Part shown: positions 7,357 through 14,978 of the stretch, piece by piece
Position numbering within the stretch: the first letter of the stretch is position 1
How the letters are laid out: each line of letters starts with the position of its first letter
NCBI GenBank assembly: GCA_013202335.1
Contig: JABMQR010000092.1
Coordinates: 1-22,306 of the forward strand
DNA: 22,306 nucleotides
Source of the DNA: Bacteroidota bacterium
GTDB lineage: Bacteria > Spirochaetota > Spirochaetia > JABMQR01
Direction: 5' to 3'
Made by a program: the position numbers and the translations under genes
Notes under the pieces: generated by a model
Told to the model about the DNA's origin: nothing
The model's input: the letters and a program-made list of their open reading frames with translations, nothing else
Database searches by the model: none

Positions 7357-8814
7357 CTATCCTTGCGGATATTCTTTGCCGGTGAAAGTTTTAAATTGAA
7401 GTATTCCCTGAGCATAGAGCATTTCATATCCATATACTATTCTGCATCCGGCCTGACTTGCACGATTTAGAAGCCTTGTCATTCTGGGTTTATAGACAAG
7501 GTCATACACTATTTCATCACCATTGAAAATATAATTTTCTACTGGATCTTTACCGGCATTGGGATCCATCCCTACACTAGTAGTTTGCACCACTAAATCA
7601 GGTTTATTCAATGAATCTTCAATGGAGAATGTTGCGAGTTCTGATTTCTCAATTGCCGTTGAACCTGTCTTTGCAGCTAGTTTAACTGCAGAATCAAGAG
7701 TTCTATTCACTATAGAAACACTACAACCATAGTTTCTTAATGCCCATACTACAGATCTGGCAGCACCTCCGGCACCAATAACCAAAGCTTTTTTAATATT
7801 ACCTGTTTCAAGATCTTCTTGTATTGGATGTAAAAAACCATAATAGTCTGTATTGATACCCTTCCATAATTTTTTTGTTTGAACTACTGTATTACAACTT
7901 CCAATTTGCTTAACTTCATTTGAAATTATACCTAAATAAGGCAAAACATTTTGTTTGTGCGGGACAGTTACTGAGAAGCCTTTTATGCCTATTTTCTCTG
8001 AAAATGAAAAAAATGATCGAACAGAATCAACAAGAAATGGGACATAAATTGCATTGATTCCCAATTTATGAAATCCGGGATTATGTATTGCCGGGGAAGC
8101 GGAATGCATAACAGGATTTCCTATGATTCCGTAGATTGATGTTTCGCTTGATACTGTATCTGCTTTATACAGGTTTTTCATCAACTCCGGGGTCAAATGA
8201 CCCGGAGCACCTTGTAAGCTTCCAGGGGCTGAACAGAAACTTAGTAAAGACCCGGTTAATTTATATAAAATACGTGTAGGAACCCCATAATCTCCCATTC
8301 CCAGAAGTATTTTCTTATCGATATCCCGTAGTTCCTTTTCACCTTCAAATATTCTTGCAACATCTGCAAATGATTGAGGAGTTACCGCTGCTTTTGGAAT
8401 TTCTCCTTGTTGAGATATCTTATGCATCCGCTTGAAAAGATCTCCAGGAACACCATTAAAGTCATGGAAAGATCTTATAATTGCTATACCTTTTTGTTTA
8501 ACACATATTTCAAGCTCATTTCTGCCCATATCTTCTTCCAGATCAATATAGGAAAATTTTCCTTTAATAAGTTTTCGCAAGAGATTGTATCTGGTTCGTT
8601 CACCCTGGTTAAAATTTCCGCCATCTTTTACTTTTCGACAGGTCAAAATTACAGGTTTTTCACACAACTCCGGAAAGCGAATAATTGAATCAACAGGAAT
8701 AACTCCCTCCAGCATATCAATCCGCAGTTCAACCACATCAATTAAGTCTTGATATTTTTGATACTGGAGTAAATTATTTTCAATGTTTTTTTCTGTTAGG
8801 GTAAGACAGATCAT
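7357..8814 (-). CDS. aroDE: bifunctional 3-dehydroquinate dehydratase / shikimate dehydrogenase
   Basis: The 485-aa fusion carries out steps three and four of the shikimate pathway. The AroD half (1 to about 215) is a type I dehydroquinase with ELRID (29-33), ILTCR ending at R60, SFHD with the general-base H117, the Schiff-base lysine K141 in IPKAAV, and R181 in GVPTR. The AroE half (about 226-485) has GNPVMHSASPAIHN with substrate serines S238 and S240, the catalytic K287 in VTVPHK, NTVV, INTDYYGF with D323, the NADP(H) loop GAGGAAR (347-353) and NRT, TTSVGM, and the C-terminal GYEMLYAQG. Both active sites look complete. Such fusions are known from plants, chlamydiae and spirochaetes. The ATG is preceded by GGGAG. 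It converges on the XPB-partner gene with a 3-bp gap and no terminator, and diverges from the ABC-F gene. Confidence 0.95.
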   Translation of the reverse strand: MICLTLTEKNIENNLLQYQKYQDLIDVVELRIDMLEGVIPVDSIIRFPELCEKPVILTCRKVKDGGNFNQGERTRYNLLRKLIKGKFSYIDLEEDMGRNELEICVKQKGIAIIRSFHDFNGVPGDLFKRMHKISQQGEIPKAAVTPQSFADVARIFEGEKELRDIDKKILLGMGDYGVPTRILYKLTGSLLSFCSAPGSLQGAPGHLTPELMKNLYKADTVSSETSIYGIIGNPVMHSASPAIHNPGFHKLGINAIYVPFLVDSVRSFFSFSEKIGIKGFSVTVPHKQNVLPYLGIISNEVKQIGSCNTVVQTKKLWKGINTDYYGFLHPIQEDLETGNIKKALVIGAGGAARSVVWALRNYGCSVSIVNRTLDSAVKLAAKTGSTAIEKSELATFSIEDSLNKPDLVVQTTSVGMDPNAGKDPVENYIFNGDEIVYDLVYKPRMTRLLNRASQAGCRIVYGYEMLYAQGILQFKTFTGKEYPQG

Positions 8815-8856
8815 TTGTTATCTCCCATTGATATACAATTAGCTGTTTGCATACAG

Positions 8857-8862
8857 ATTATA
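8857..8862 (-). promoter_or_regulatory. candidate -10 box for aroDE
   Basis: A perfect TATAAT on the minus strand would place the transcript start about 35 bases ahead of the aroDE ATG. No convincing -35 hexamer sits at 16-18 bp, so the assignment rests on the -10 alone. Confidence 0.3.
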
Positions 8863-8895
8863 CTAGTTAATAGAGCTGCAAATTACAAGAATAAA

Positions 8896-8925
8896 TTGAT
8901 ATCCTACCTCAATATTGATAATAAT
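8896..8925 (+). promoter_or_regulatory. candidate sigma-70 promoter for the ABC-F/maf operon
   Basis: TTGATA (8896-8901, 5/6 match) and AATAAT (8920-8925, 5/6 match) are separated by 18 bp. The predicted leader to the GTG start at 9008 is about 75 nt. Placing the promoter here also argues against translation beginning at the ATG codons near 8915-8924. Confidence 0.4.
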
Positions 8926-9007
8926 GCAGGATTATGCAATAAATTGTAAAGCTTTAAAACTGTACAGATTATTTTTACTCCATATTTATTTTTGCAGGAG
9001 AGTATAC

Positions 9008-10975
9008 GTGCCGTCACTTCAACTTGAAAACACATCATTGTCTTATGGAGACAGAGATATTCTCTCCTCTGTCTCAATGTCACTTTCTGACAAAAGCAGA
9101 ACTGCACTTGCTGGAGCAAATGGTAGCGGAAAATCAACTTTAATGAAAATTATCTGTGGACAAATAGAACCTGATGGAGGATTGATACATAAAACACGAG
9201 ACTCCAGAATATCCTATTTACCCCAATCTGATTATGTATTTATGGATTCAACAGTATATTTATCAGCTGATAGTGCTTTTACCTATTTCCATGATTTACA
9301 GGAGAAACTTAAGGAACTTGAGAAAAATATTTCAGATAATACACATTCAGCAAGCTCACGTTTGTCTGCTCTGCTCTCTGAACATCATGATCTTCATGAA
9401 AAAATTCTCGCTAGTGGATATTATCAGCGAGAGACAAGAATATATCAGGTCCTCCAGGGATTAGGATTTTCAAAAGAGGATATTTCAAGACCCTGCAGCG
9501 AATTTTCCGGTGGTTGGCAAATGAGAATAGCTCTGGCCAGAACTTTACTCGGGCAATCTGATTTTCTGCTCCTTGATGAGCCAACAAATTATCTTGATGT
9601 AGAAGCAAGAGTTTGGCTCAAAAACTACCTCGCAAGATATAAAGGTGGAATATTTATAGTATCACACGACAGAGATTTTCTGGATGAAACAGTTCTGGAA
9701 GTTCTTGAAATCTTTAATGGTGCTATCACCAGATATGCAGGTAATTATTCCAGTTATGAACTTCAGAGGAATCAAAGAACAGAGCAATTGATTCAGCAAT
9801 ACACACAGCAGCAGGAAGAAATTAAACGTATAGAACTATTTATTGACCGGTTTAGATATAAAGAATCCAAGGCTCGTCAGGTTCAGAGTCGAATAGTTAA
9901 ATTAGAAAAAATTGAGAAAATTGAAATCCCGGAAAATCTTAAAAAAATCAGTTTTACTTTTCCACCATCACAGCACTCTGGAAAACAGATATTTACCATT
10001 GATAAGTTATCAAAATCTTATGACCAATTGAAGGTACTCTCTGATCTCTCTTTTTCCATGACTCGTGGAGACAGGCTTGCTGTTACAGGTCGTAATGGAG
10101 CTGGGAAAAGTACCTTGCTTCGAATTCTTTCTGAAATAGATACTGATTTTCAAGGTAGTAAAATTAATGGTACAGGATTATCAATAGGCTACTTTGCTCA
10201 GGATTCAGATAAAATGCTTGATATTTCACGAACTGCTTATGAAGAAATCGAATCAACATGTCCTACTCAACTTATCCCTAAACTTCGTTCTTATCTTGGT
10301 TCTTTTCTGTTTCGTGGTGATGATATATATAAAAAAACTGAAATACTAAGTGGTGGAGAAAAAAGTCGTCTTTCACTTCTTAAATTGCTGTTAAAACCTC
10401 ATAATGTTCTAATTCTTGATGAACCAACCAACCATTTGGATATTGCAGCTAAAGATGTACTTTTGGAAGCCTTACAATCTTTTACAGGAACACTGATTTT
10501 TGTTTCACACGATAGTTACTTTATTAGGAATCTCGCAACGAGAATTATGTATATGTCAGAATCAGGCGTTGAAATGTTTGAGGGCGATTATGATTATTTT
10601 TCCTGGGTCCTTGAAAACCGCAATCAATATATAACAGATGATAGTAAAAAAAAGGAACTGCCCGGATCGAATACATCACCTATTAATACTGCAACAGTGA
10701 CAGAGGTTGACTGGAAAACCAGAAATTCAATTCGCAACAAAATAAAATCCCTGCAAAAACAAGAAGAACAAATACTGTTACTTGTAGAGCAATGTGATAT
10801 AAAAATTGAAAAGCTAACAGCAGCTATGTCTGATCCTGACAATTATCAATATGGTGATAAAATGAAACCATTGGTTAATGAGCTTGAAGGAAGCAAATCA
10901 GAGCTGCAGGAACAGATGAACAATTGGGAATCTGTGCGGACTGAGCTTGAGGAGTTGTCTATAAATGAAGATTAA
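9008..10975 (+). CDS. ABC-F family ATPase (ribosome-associated translation factor)
   Basis: The 655-aa soluble protein has two ABC ATPase domains and no membrane segments, as in ABC-F proteins that bind the ribosomal E site (EttA, Uup, YheS, YdiF and antibiotic-protection members). First domain: Walker A GANGSGKST (36-44), signature FSGGWQ (166-171), Walker B with DEPTNYLD (190-197). A charged linker of about 245-310 (the P-site tRNA interaction region of the family) follows. Second domain: GRNGAGKST (361-369), LSGGEKSR (447-454), DEPTNHLD (471-478). A charged, probably coiled-coil C-terminal tail (about 570-655) follows, as in Uup/YheS/YdiF types. The reading frame is open to 8915, but the GTG at 9008 has AGGAG seven bases upstream and gives the canonical domain start. 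Its end overlaps maf by 11 bp. Whether it confers antibiotic protection cannot be told from the sequence. Confidence 0.92.
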   Translation: MPSLQLENTSLSYGDRDILSSVSMSLSDKSRTALAGANGSGKSTLMKIICGQIEPDGGLIHKTRDSRISYLPQSDYVFMDSTVYLSADSAFTYFHDLQEKLKELEKNISDNTHSASSRLSALLSEHHDLHEKILASGYYQRETRIYQVLQGLGFSKEDISRPCSEFSGGWQMRIALARTLLGQSDFLLLDEPTNYLDVEARVWLKNYLARYKGGIFIVSHDRDFLDETVLEVLEIFNGAITRYAGNYSSYELQRNQRTEQLIQQYTQQQEEIKRIELFIDRFRYKESKARQVQSRIVKLEKIEKIEIPENLKKISFTFPPSQHSGKQIFTIDKLSKSYDQLKVLSDLSFSMTRGDRLAVTGRNGAGKSTLLRILSEIDTDFQGSKINGTGLSIGYFAQDSDKMLDISRTAYEEIESTCPTQLIPKLRSYLGSFLFRGDDIYKKTEILSGGEKSRLSLLKLLLKPHNVLILDEPTNHLDIAAKDVLLEALQSFTGTLIFVSHDSYFIRNLATRIMYMSESGVEMFEGDYDYFSWVLENRNQYITDDSKKKELPGSNTSPINTATVTEVDWKTRNSIRNKIKSLQKQEEQILLLVEQCDIKIEKLTAAMSDPDNYQYGDKMKPLVNELEGSKSELQEQMNNWESVRTELEELSINED

Positions 10976-11561
10976 CAGCAACAGACAAAAGATTATATTG
11001 GCATCTGCTTCTATTGCAAGAAAGCAAATTCTGGAACAGGCTGGTTTTATGGTAATTGTCAAACCAACAGATGCTATTGAAGAGAATAGTGTTAAATACC
11101 CTGGTGAAAATGTAAAATCACTCTCTCAGTACAAACTGGATATATTTAAAAGACAAACACCTAATTGGGAAACGCTTCGGGTTCCTGTAATAACAGCTGA
11201 TACTATTGTTTTATGCAGGGAAGTTATCTTGGGTAAACCTTTAGGAAAAGATATAGCAAAGCAAATGCTGCAGCAATTATCAGGAAAAGTTCATTCTGTT
11301 TATACCGGCTTCTCAATTCTTTTCCCCGGTATCAAAAAGTGTGTATCCGGCTATGAGGCAGCAGAAGTAACTTTTTTCCCGTTAAGTTCAAATGATATCG
11401 ATAAATATCTGGATACGAATGAATGGATGAGAGCTGCAGGTGCATACAAAGTCCAGGGAGTTGGTTTGCGTTTAATTTCTTCAATTAAAGGAAGTTATTT
11501 TACAATTGCAGGCTTGCCTATTCATCAAATTTCTGGCATATTACGTGAACAGGGATTTTAA
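10965..11561 (+). CDS. maf: Maf-family nucleoside triphosphate pyrophosphatase
   Basis: The 198-aa house-cleaning enzyme hydrolyses non-canonical or regulatory nucleoside triphosphates (dTTP/UTP or modified pyrimidines) to monophosphates. Motifs: LASASIARKQIL (12-23, corresponding to LASxSPxRxxLL with Pro replaced by Ile), VITADTIV with D79, GKPLGKDIAKQMLQQLSGKVHSVYTG (90-115), W154-x-x-AAGAYKVQG (157-165), and GSYFTIAGLPI (176-186). Length is normal. It starts inside the last codons of the ABC-F gene (11-bp overlap), with GAGGAG upstream, so the two are translationally linked. The YhdE-type rather than YceF-type assignment rests on the AGAYKVQG motif and is moderate. Confidence 0.9.
   Translation: MKINSNRQKIILASASIARKQILEQAGFMVIVKPTDAIEENSVKYPGENVKSLSQYKLDIFKRQTPNWETLRVPVITADTIVLCREVILGKPLGKDIAKQMLQQLSGKVHSVYTGFSILFPGIKKCVSGYEAAEVTFFPLSSNDIDKYLDTNEWMRAAGAYKVQGVGLRLISSIKGSYFTIAGLPIHQISGILREQGF
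11514..11542 (+). promoter_or_regulatory. weak candidate promoter for rpsB-tsf inside the end of maf
   Basis: TTGCCT (11514-11519) and CATATT (11537-11542), each a 4/6 match, lie 17 bp apart. This would give a leader of about 95 nt before rpsB. Read-through from the ABC-F/maf operon is equally possible, because no T-tailed terminator stands between maf and rpsB. Confidence 0.25.
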
Positions 11562-11621
11562 ACCCTGAATCTCCGCCTTTAAGGTGAGAAAAAGAGAAGG
11601 ACGGTGTGATCATTTTCACAC
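11550..11621 (+). promoter_or_regulatory. hairpin-rich rpsB leader
   Basis: Three small inverted repeats follow one another: CAGGG/CCCTG (11550-11567, straddling the maf stop), CGCCT/AGGTG (11574-11586, with one G-T pair), and a perfect GTGTGA/TCACAC around TCATTT (11604-11621). None is followed by a T-run. They lie just before the rpsB ribosome site and could form a folded leader for S2 autogenous control, as in other bacteria, but no known S2-binding motif was recognised. Confidence 0.3.
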
Positions 11622-11631
11622 TACTAGTGGA

Positions 11632-11645
11632 TGGAGGAAAGTTTG
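11632..11645 (+). promoter_or_regulatory. ribosome binding site deciding the rpsB TTG start
   Basis: GGAGG at 11632-11636 is followed after AAAGT (the remaining bases of the interval) by TTG at 11643. The in-frame ATG at 11631 would itself overlap this Shine-Dalgarno and add four residues (MEES) ahead of the normal S2 start. The TTG gives the canonical [18 protein letters not shown]. Confidence 0.8.
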
Positions 11646-12557
11646 GCAGTAGTTAGTATGAAAAACCTGCTCGAATCAGGTGTGCACTTTGGGCATCAGA
11701 CCAAGAGATGGAATCCCAAAATGAAAAGATTTATTTTTTCAGAACGTAACGGGATTCATATTATTGATTTACAGAAAACAACAGTCTGTATTAAAGAAGC
11801 CTATGACCTAATCAGGGAACAGGTTAAAAACGGAAAATCAGTTCTTTTTGTTGGAACTAAAAAACAAGCTCAGCAGGCAATTGAAACTGAGGCAAAACGT
11901 TGCGGCATGCCTTACGTAAACAATCGTTGGCTTGGTGGAATGTTGACTAATTTTTCAACAATAAAAAAATCAATTCATCGTCTGAAAAAAATTGAAAAGA
12001 TGGAAATTGATGGAACATTTGAAAGCTTAACAAAAAAAGAGATTGCAAAACTCAATAAAGAGCGTGCAAAACTGGAAAAAAACCTTGGTGGGATTAAGGA
12101 AATGAAAGAGCCACCAGGAGCTGTTTTTATTATTGACACCAGAAAAGAAGTCATTGCTGTAGCTGAGGCAAAACGTCTTGGTATACCAGTAGTTGCTGTC
12201 GTTGATACAAATTGTGATCCTACTGATATTGATTACCCTATTCCTGGTAATGATGATGCCATTAGAGCTATTTCTCTTTTTGCAGAAATTATTTCAAAAG
12301 CAGTTATTGATGCTGATAATGAAATTGGTTTTGAAATGATAGAAACTCTTGAAGAACCAGAAGAAGCTGTTGAAAAAGTTAGCACTGTTGCTGAAGAAAA
12401 TGAACCGGCGGAAACTGAGTATTCAGAAAAAGACTATGCTGATTTTGATCCAGCTAAGGAAACAGAGAGCAAGGTTGTTGTAGCAGCAGAAAGTGATAAA
12501 ATACTTGTCACCAAAGCCGCTGCACTAGTTGATGAAAAAACATTATACGAAGAGTAA
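11643..12557 (+). CDS. rpsB: 30S ribosomal protein S2
   Basis: S2 (304 aa from the TTG start) bridges the head and body of the 30S subunit. It is recognised by [64 protein letters not shown], and [28 protein letters not shown]. The conserved body ends near residue 228; the remaining roughly 75 residues are rich in Glu, Ala, Val and Asp, and resemble no S2 core. The TTG start is supported by a perfectly spaced GGAGG. It is paired with tsf, as in nearly all bacteria, but separated from it by a possible attenuator. Confidence 0.95.
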   Translation: MAVVSMKNLLESGVHFGHQTKRWNPKMKRFIFSERNGIHIIDLQKTTVCIKEAYDLIREQVKNGKSVLFVGTKKQAQQAIETEAKRCGMPYVNNRWLGGMLTNFSTIKKSIHRLKKIEKMEIDGTFESLTKKEIAKLNKERAKLEKNLGGIKEMKEPPGAVFIIDTRKEVIAVAEAKRLGIPVVAVVDTNCDPTDIDYPIPGNDDAIRAISLFAEIISKAVIDADNEIGFEMIETLEEPEEAVEKVSTVAEENEPAETEYSEKDYADFDPAKETESKVVVAAESDKILVTKAAALVDEKTLYEE

Positions 12558-12565
12558 TATAATTC

Positions 12566-12636
12566 CCCTGCTGCAGTAATTGATGGTGTTACACAATACT
12601 ATTTATTAGTTACTGCAAAGGGATTTTTAATTTTTT
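12566..12636 (+). terminator. possible attenuator/terminator between rpsB and tsf
   Basis: CCCT (12566-12569) plus TGCAGTAA (12572-12579) pair with TTACTGCA (12610-12617) plus AGGG (12619-12622), giving 12 pairs with a small internal loop and a 30-nt loop. T5 (12624-12628) and T6 (12631-12636) follow. The tsf Shine-Dalgarno comes directly afterwards. The long loop makes it weaker than a classic terminator, so partial termination that lowers EF-Ts relative to S2 is more likely than a full stop. Confidence 0.45.
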
Positions 12637-12648
12637 AAGGAGTTAAGA

Positions 12649-13491
12649 GTGAATATTAAAGCTGCAGATGTAAAAAAGCTTAGGGATAAAACAGGCGCAG
12701 GAATGCTTGACTGTAAGAACGCACTTGTTGAGACCAATGGTGATTTCCAGTTGGCAGAAAAAAAATTAAAAGAATTAGGGTTAGCAGCAGTTGCAAAGAG
12801 AAGCGGACGGGCAACAAACAATGGACGTGTATTTTCCTGTATTACCTCTTCAAAAGCAGCAGTACTTGAAATAGCTTGTGAAACTGATTTTGTTGCACGA
12901 AATAAAGATTTCATTACTCTTGGGGATACATTACTGAATACAATTTTTCAGAATAATCTTACTGAGATTACCAGTGAACTAGAAGATCTGGTTAAAGAAC
13001 TAATTAGCACAATTAAAGAAAATATGACCTTAAAACGTTTTTCTGTTTTTGATATTGCTGATAATGAGGTAGCTGCAGATTATATACATGGAGAAGGCGC
13101 AATCGGAGTTCTTGTTAAACTTCGGGCTGAGGACGCTTCTGTTCTCAAATCTGATAGAATTAAAGAATTCTTATTTGATTGTGCTTTGCATATTGCAGCT
13201 TTTAATCCTTTATACCTATCAGAAGAAGATGTTGATGAGAACTACCTTGCTGAACAAAAGGATATATTCACAAACCAGGTTGCAGCGTTGGATAAACCAG
13301 CAAATGTAGTTGAAAATATTGTTAAGGGAAAACTTAATAAACACCTTTCAGAGATCTGTTTCCTCAAACAGGGTTTTGTGAAAGATGATAAATCCAGTGT
13401 AGCTGCTGTATTAAAAGCTCTTTCTAAAGAATTAGGAACAAAACTTGAAATCCTCGAGTACAAGTACTACAGGGTTGGCACTGACGATTAA
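12649..13491 (+). CDS. tsf: translation elongation factor Ts
   Basis: EF-Ts (280 aa) is the guanine-nucleotide exchange factor that recharges EF-Tu. The N-terminal UBA-like module carries KLRDKTGAGMLDCKNAL and the KELGLAAVAKRSGR stretch. The EF-Tu-contacting core begins with EIACETDFVARNKDF (about 69-84). HIAAFNPLYLS and the C-terminal SVAAVLKALSKELG follow the usual layout. The start is a GTG with AAGGAG six bases upstream. A strong terminator closes the rpsB-tsf unit 11 bp downstream. Unlike in many bacteria, pyrH does not follow. Confidence 0.95.
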   Translation: MNIKAADVKKLRDKTGAGMLDCKNALVETNGDFQLAEKKLKELGLAAVAKRSGRATNNGRVFSCITSSKAAVLEIACETDFVARNKDFITLGDTLLNTIFQNNLTEITSELEDLVKELISTIKENMTLKRFSVFDIADNEVAADYIHGEGAIGVLVKLRAEDASVLKSDRIKEFLFDCALHIAAFNPLYLSEEDVDENYLAEQKDIFTNQVAALDKPANVVENIVKGKLNKHLSEICFLKQGFVKDDKSSVAAVLKALSKELGTKLEILEYKYYRVGTDD

Positions 13492-13502
13492 TTTTTATTC
13501 AT

Positions 13503-13541
13503 AAAAAAGACCGTACGATAATTATGTACGGTCTTTTTTTT
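13503..13541. terminator. strong intrinsic terminator after tsf
   Basis: GACCGTAC (13509-13516) pairs perfectly with GTACGGTC (13526-13533) around a 9-nt loop. It is followed by eight T and preceded by six A, so the stem can extend to 14 pairs and could work in both directions. It separates rpsB-tsf from the frr operon. Confidence 0.92.
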
Positions 13542-13619
13542 ATGCTCAGAGTAATATAGAATATATGTATTCAGCTTTTACAAGATTAAGATATATGGTA
13601 AAAGAAATCTAACTTATAG

Positions 13620-13669
13620 ACTAATAATATTCAATTTTATTAAATTAATTGTTTATAATCATTATTAGT
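13620..13669. promoter_or_regulatory. candidate frr promoter embedded in an inverted repeat
   Basis: TATAAT (13654-13659) lies 18 bp after TTCAAT (13630-13635, 3/6 match), which predicts a short leader of about 25 nt before frr. The -10 sits inside perfect 9-bp arms ACTAATAAT (13620-13628) and ATTATTAGT (13661-13669), with an inner CAATT/AATTG pair (13632-13651). In such AT-rich DNA the repeat may be chance. Confidence 0.33.
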
Positions 13670-13691
13670 TTTTTTATTTAGGAGATATTCA

Positions 13692-14246
13692 ATGAACTCT
13701 GTAATACAGAACTCAGAAGACAGAATGAAAAAAAGTATTATTTCACTTGAGAACGAATTTAATTCCTTACGTACTGGAAGAGCTTCAGCATCATTATTTG
13801 ATAAAATCCGGGTTGATTGTTATGGCCAACCCACCCCACTTTCGCAAATTGCCAGTATTTCAGTACCTGAGGCTCGACTAATAGTTATTCAACCATGGGA
13901 CAAAACACTTCTGAATACTATAGAAAAGGCTTTATTAAAATCTGAATTGTCCGTAAACCCAAATAATGATGGAAAACTTATAAGAATAAATATACCACCA
14001 CTCACTGAAGAAAGAAGAAAAGAACTTGTTAAAGTAGCAAAAAATACTGCTGAATCAAGTCGTGTTTCAATCAGAAATATTCGACGAGACGGTATAGAAG
14101 ATTTGAAAAAACTTGAAAAGCAAAAAGAGATAAGTGAAGATCAATTAAAGCTGGGACAAGATAAAATACAAAAAATAACTGATAAATATGTAGCAGATAT
14201 AAATACTATTCTTGAAAAAAAAGAACATGAGATCATGGAAGTCTGA
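13692..14246 (+). CDS. frr: ribosome recycling factor
   Basis: RRF (184 aa, the usual size) splits post-termination ribosomes together with EF-G. Seen are the N-terminal helix MKKSIISLENEFNSLRTGRASASL, the domain II start DCYGQPTPLSQIASISVPEARLIVIQPWDK, the INIPPLTEERRKELVKVAK stretch, and the C-terminal helix VSIRNIRRDGIEDLKKLEK. GGAG lies seven bases before the ATG. It begins a five-gene plus-strand run with its own promoter region after the tsf terminator. Its stop is 3 nt from the uppS start. Confidence 0.96.
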   Translation: MNSVIQNSEDRMKKSIISLENEFNSLRTGRASASLFDKIRVDCYGQPTPLSQIASISVPEARLIVIQPWDKTLLNTIEKALLKSELSVNPNNDGKLIRINIPPLTEERRKELVKVAKNTAESSRVSIRNIRRDGIEDLKKLEKQKEISEDQLKLGQDKIQKITDKYVADINTILEKKEHEIMEV

Positions 14247-14249
14247 TGG

Positions 14250-14978
14250 ATGCAGGATTGCAGTAATCTTCAGGGACTTGATTTAAAACCTCAGCATATA
14301 GGAATCATAATGGACGGGAATGGCCGGTGGGCTAATTCCCATAACTTCGTAAGATCTGCTGGTCATTTAGAAGGCTTAAAAACTGCGAAACGTATTATTC
14401 AGGCAGCCTCAAATATGAATATTCCCTTTATAACACTATATGCTTTCTCCACTGAAAACTGGAAAAGGTCCGGGACTGAAATTTCATATCTCATGAGTCT
14501 AATTTCTAAATATATTAAAAAAGAGTATCCCTTTTATAAGAAAGAAAATATTCGAATTCTACATACAGGAAGTCATAAAAACTTACCTGCTACTGTTATC
14601 AGAAATTTACAGAATGCTGTTAAATACACATCTGAACATACAGGATTAACCGTTTGTCTTGCAGTTAATTATGGCGGACGAGATGAAATTCTTCGTGCTT
14701 TTAAAAGATACTCGGTCAGTGAAACTTTCGTTCAGAACAGTATTCCTGAAGAAATGGATTTCTGCAAATACTTAGATAATCCGGGAGTACCAGACCCGGA
14801 TTTAATTATCAGAACAGCCGGAGAAAAACGCTTAAGCAATTTTCTACTTTGGCAAAGTGCCTATTCAGAGTTATTCTTTAGTGATAAACTATGGCCTGAT
14901 TGGACAGATGAAGATCTTGATAATGCAGTAAAAGAATTCAGTAAAAGAAAAAGGAATTTTGGAGGAGTACAGCGGTGA
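14250..14978 (+). CDS. uppS: isoprenyl (undecaprenyl) diphosphate synthase
   Basis: The 242-aa cis-prenyltransferase condenses isopentenyl diphosphates onto farnesyl diphosphate to make the C55 lipid carrier for cell-wall precursors. HIGIIMDGNGRWA holds the catalytic D22. Other family motifs are GHLEGLKTAKRII, TLYAFSTENWKRS, AVNYGGRDEI, and the C-terminal RTAGEKRLSNFLLWQSAYSE, which binds the homoallylic substrate. The ATG at 14250 is weakly supported by GGAAG. The neighbouring ATG at 14246 is out of frame. The stop overlaps the cdsA GTG by 4 bp. Its isoprenoid substrate pathway is represented two genes downstream by dxr. Confidence 0.95.
   Translation: MQDCSNLQGLDLKPQHIGIIMDGNGRWANSHNFVRSAGHLEGLKTAKRIIQAASNMNIPFITLYAFSTENWKRSGTEISYLMSLISKYIKKEYPFYKKENIRILHTGSHKNLPATVIRNLQNAVKYTSEHTGLTVCLAVNYGGRDEILRAFKRYSVSETFVQNSIPEEMDFCKYLDNPGVPDPDLIIRTAGEKRLSNFLLWQSAYSELFFSDKLWPDWTDEDLDNAVKEFSKRKRNFGGVQR

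Noticed and set aside
7113..7433. Minus-strand open frame across the end of the XPB-partner gene and the end of aroDE.
   Set aside because: It is an antisense shadow overlapping two well-supported genes and has no recognisable domain.
8934..8942. Two-codon ORF ATG-CAA-TAA in the ABC-F leader, resembling leader peptides of some resistance ABC-F genes.
   Set aside because: Too short, without a ribosome site or paired hairpins; chance in AT-rich DNA.
8915..9007. Extension of the ABC-F reading frame upstream to 8915 (31 extra residues).
   Set aside because: It overlaps the best promoter, is unlike ABC-F N-termini, and the GTG at 9008 has a well-spaced AGGAG.
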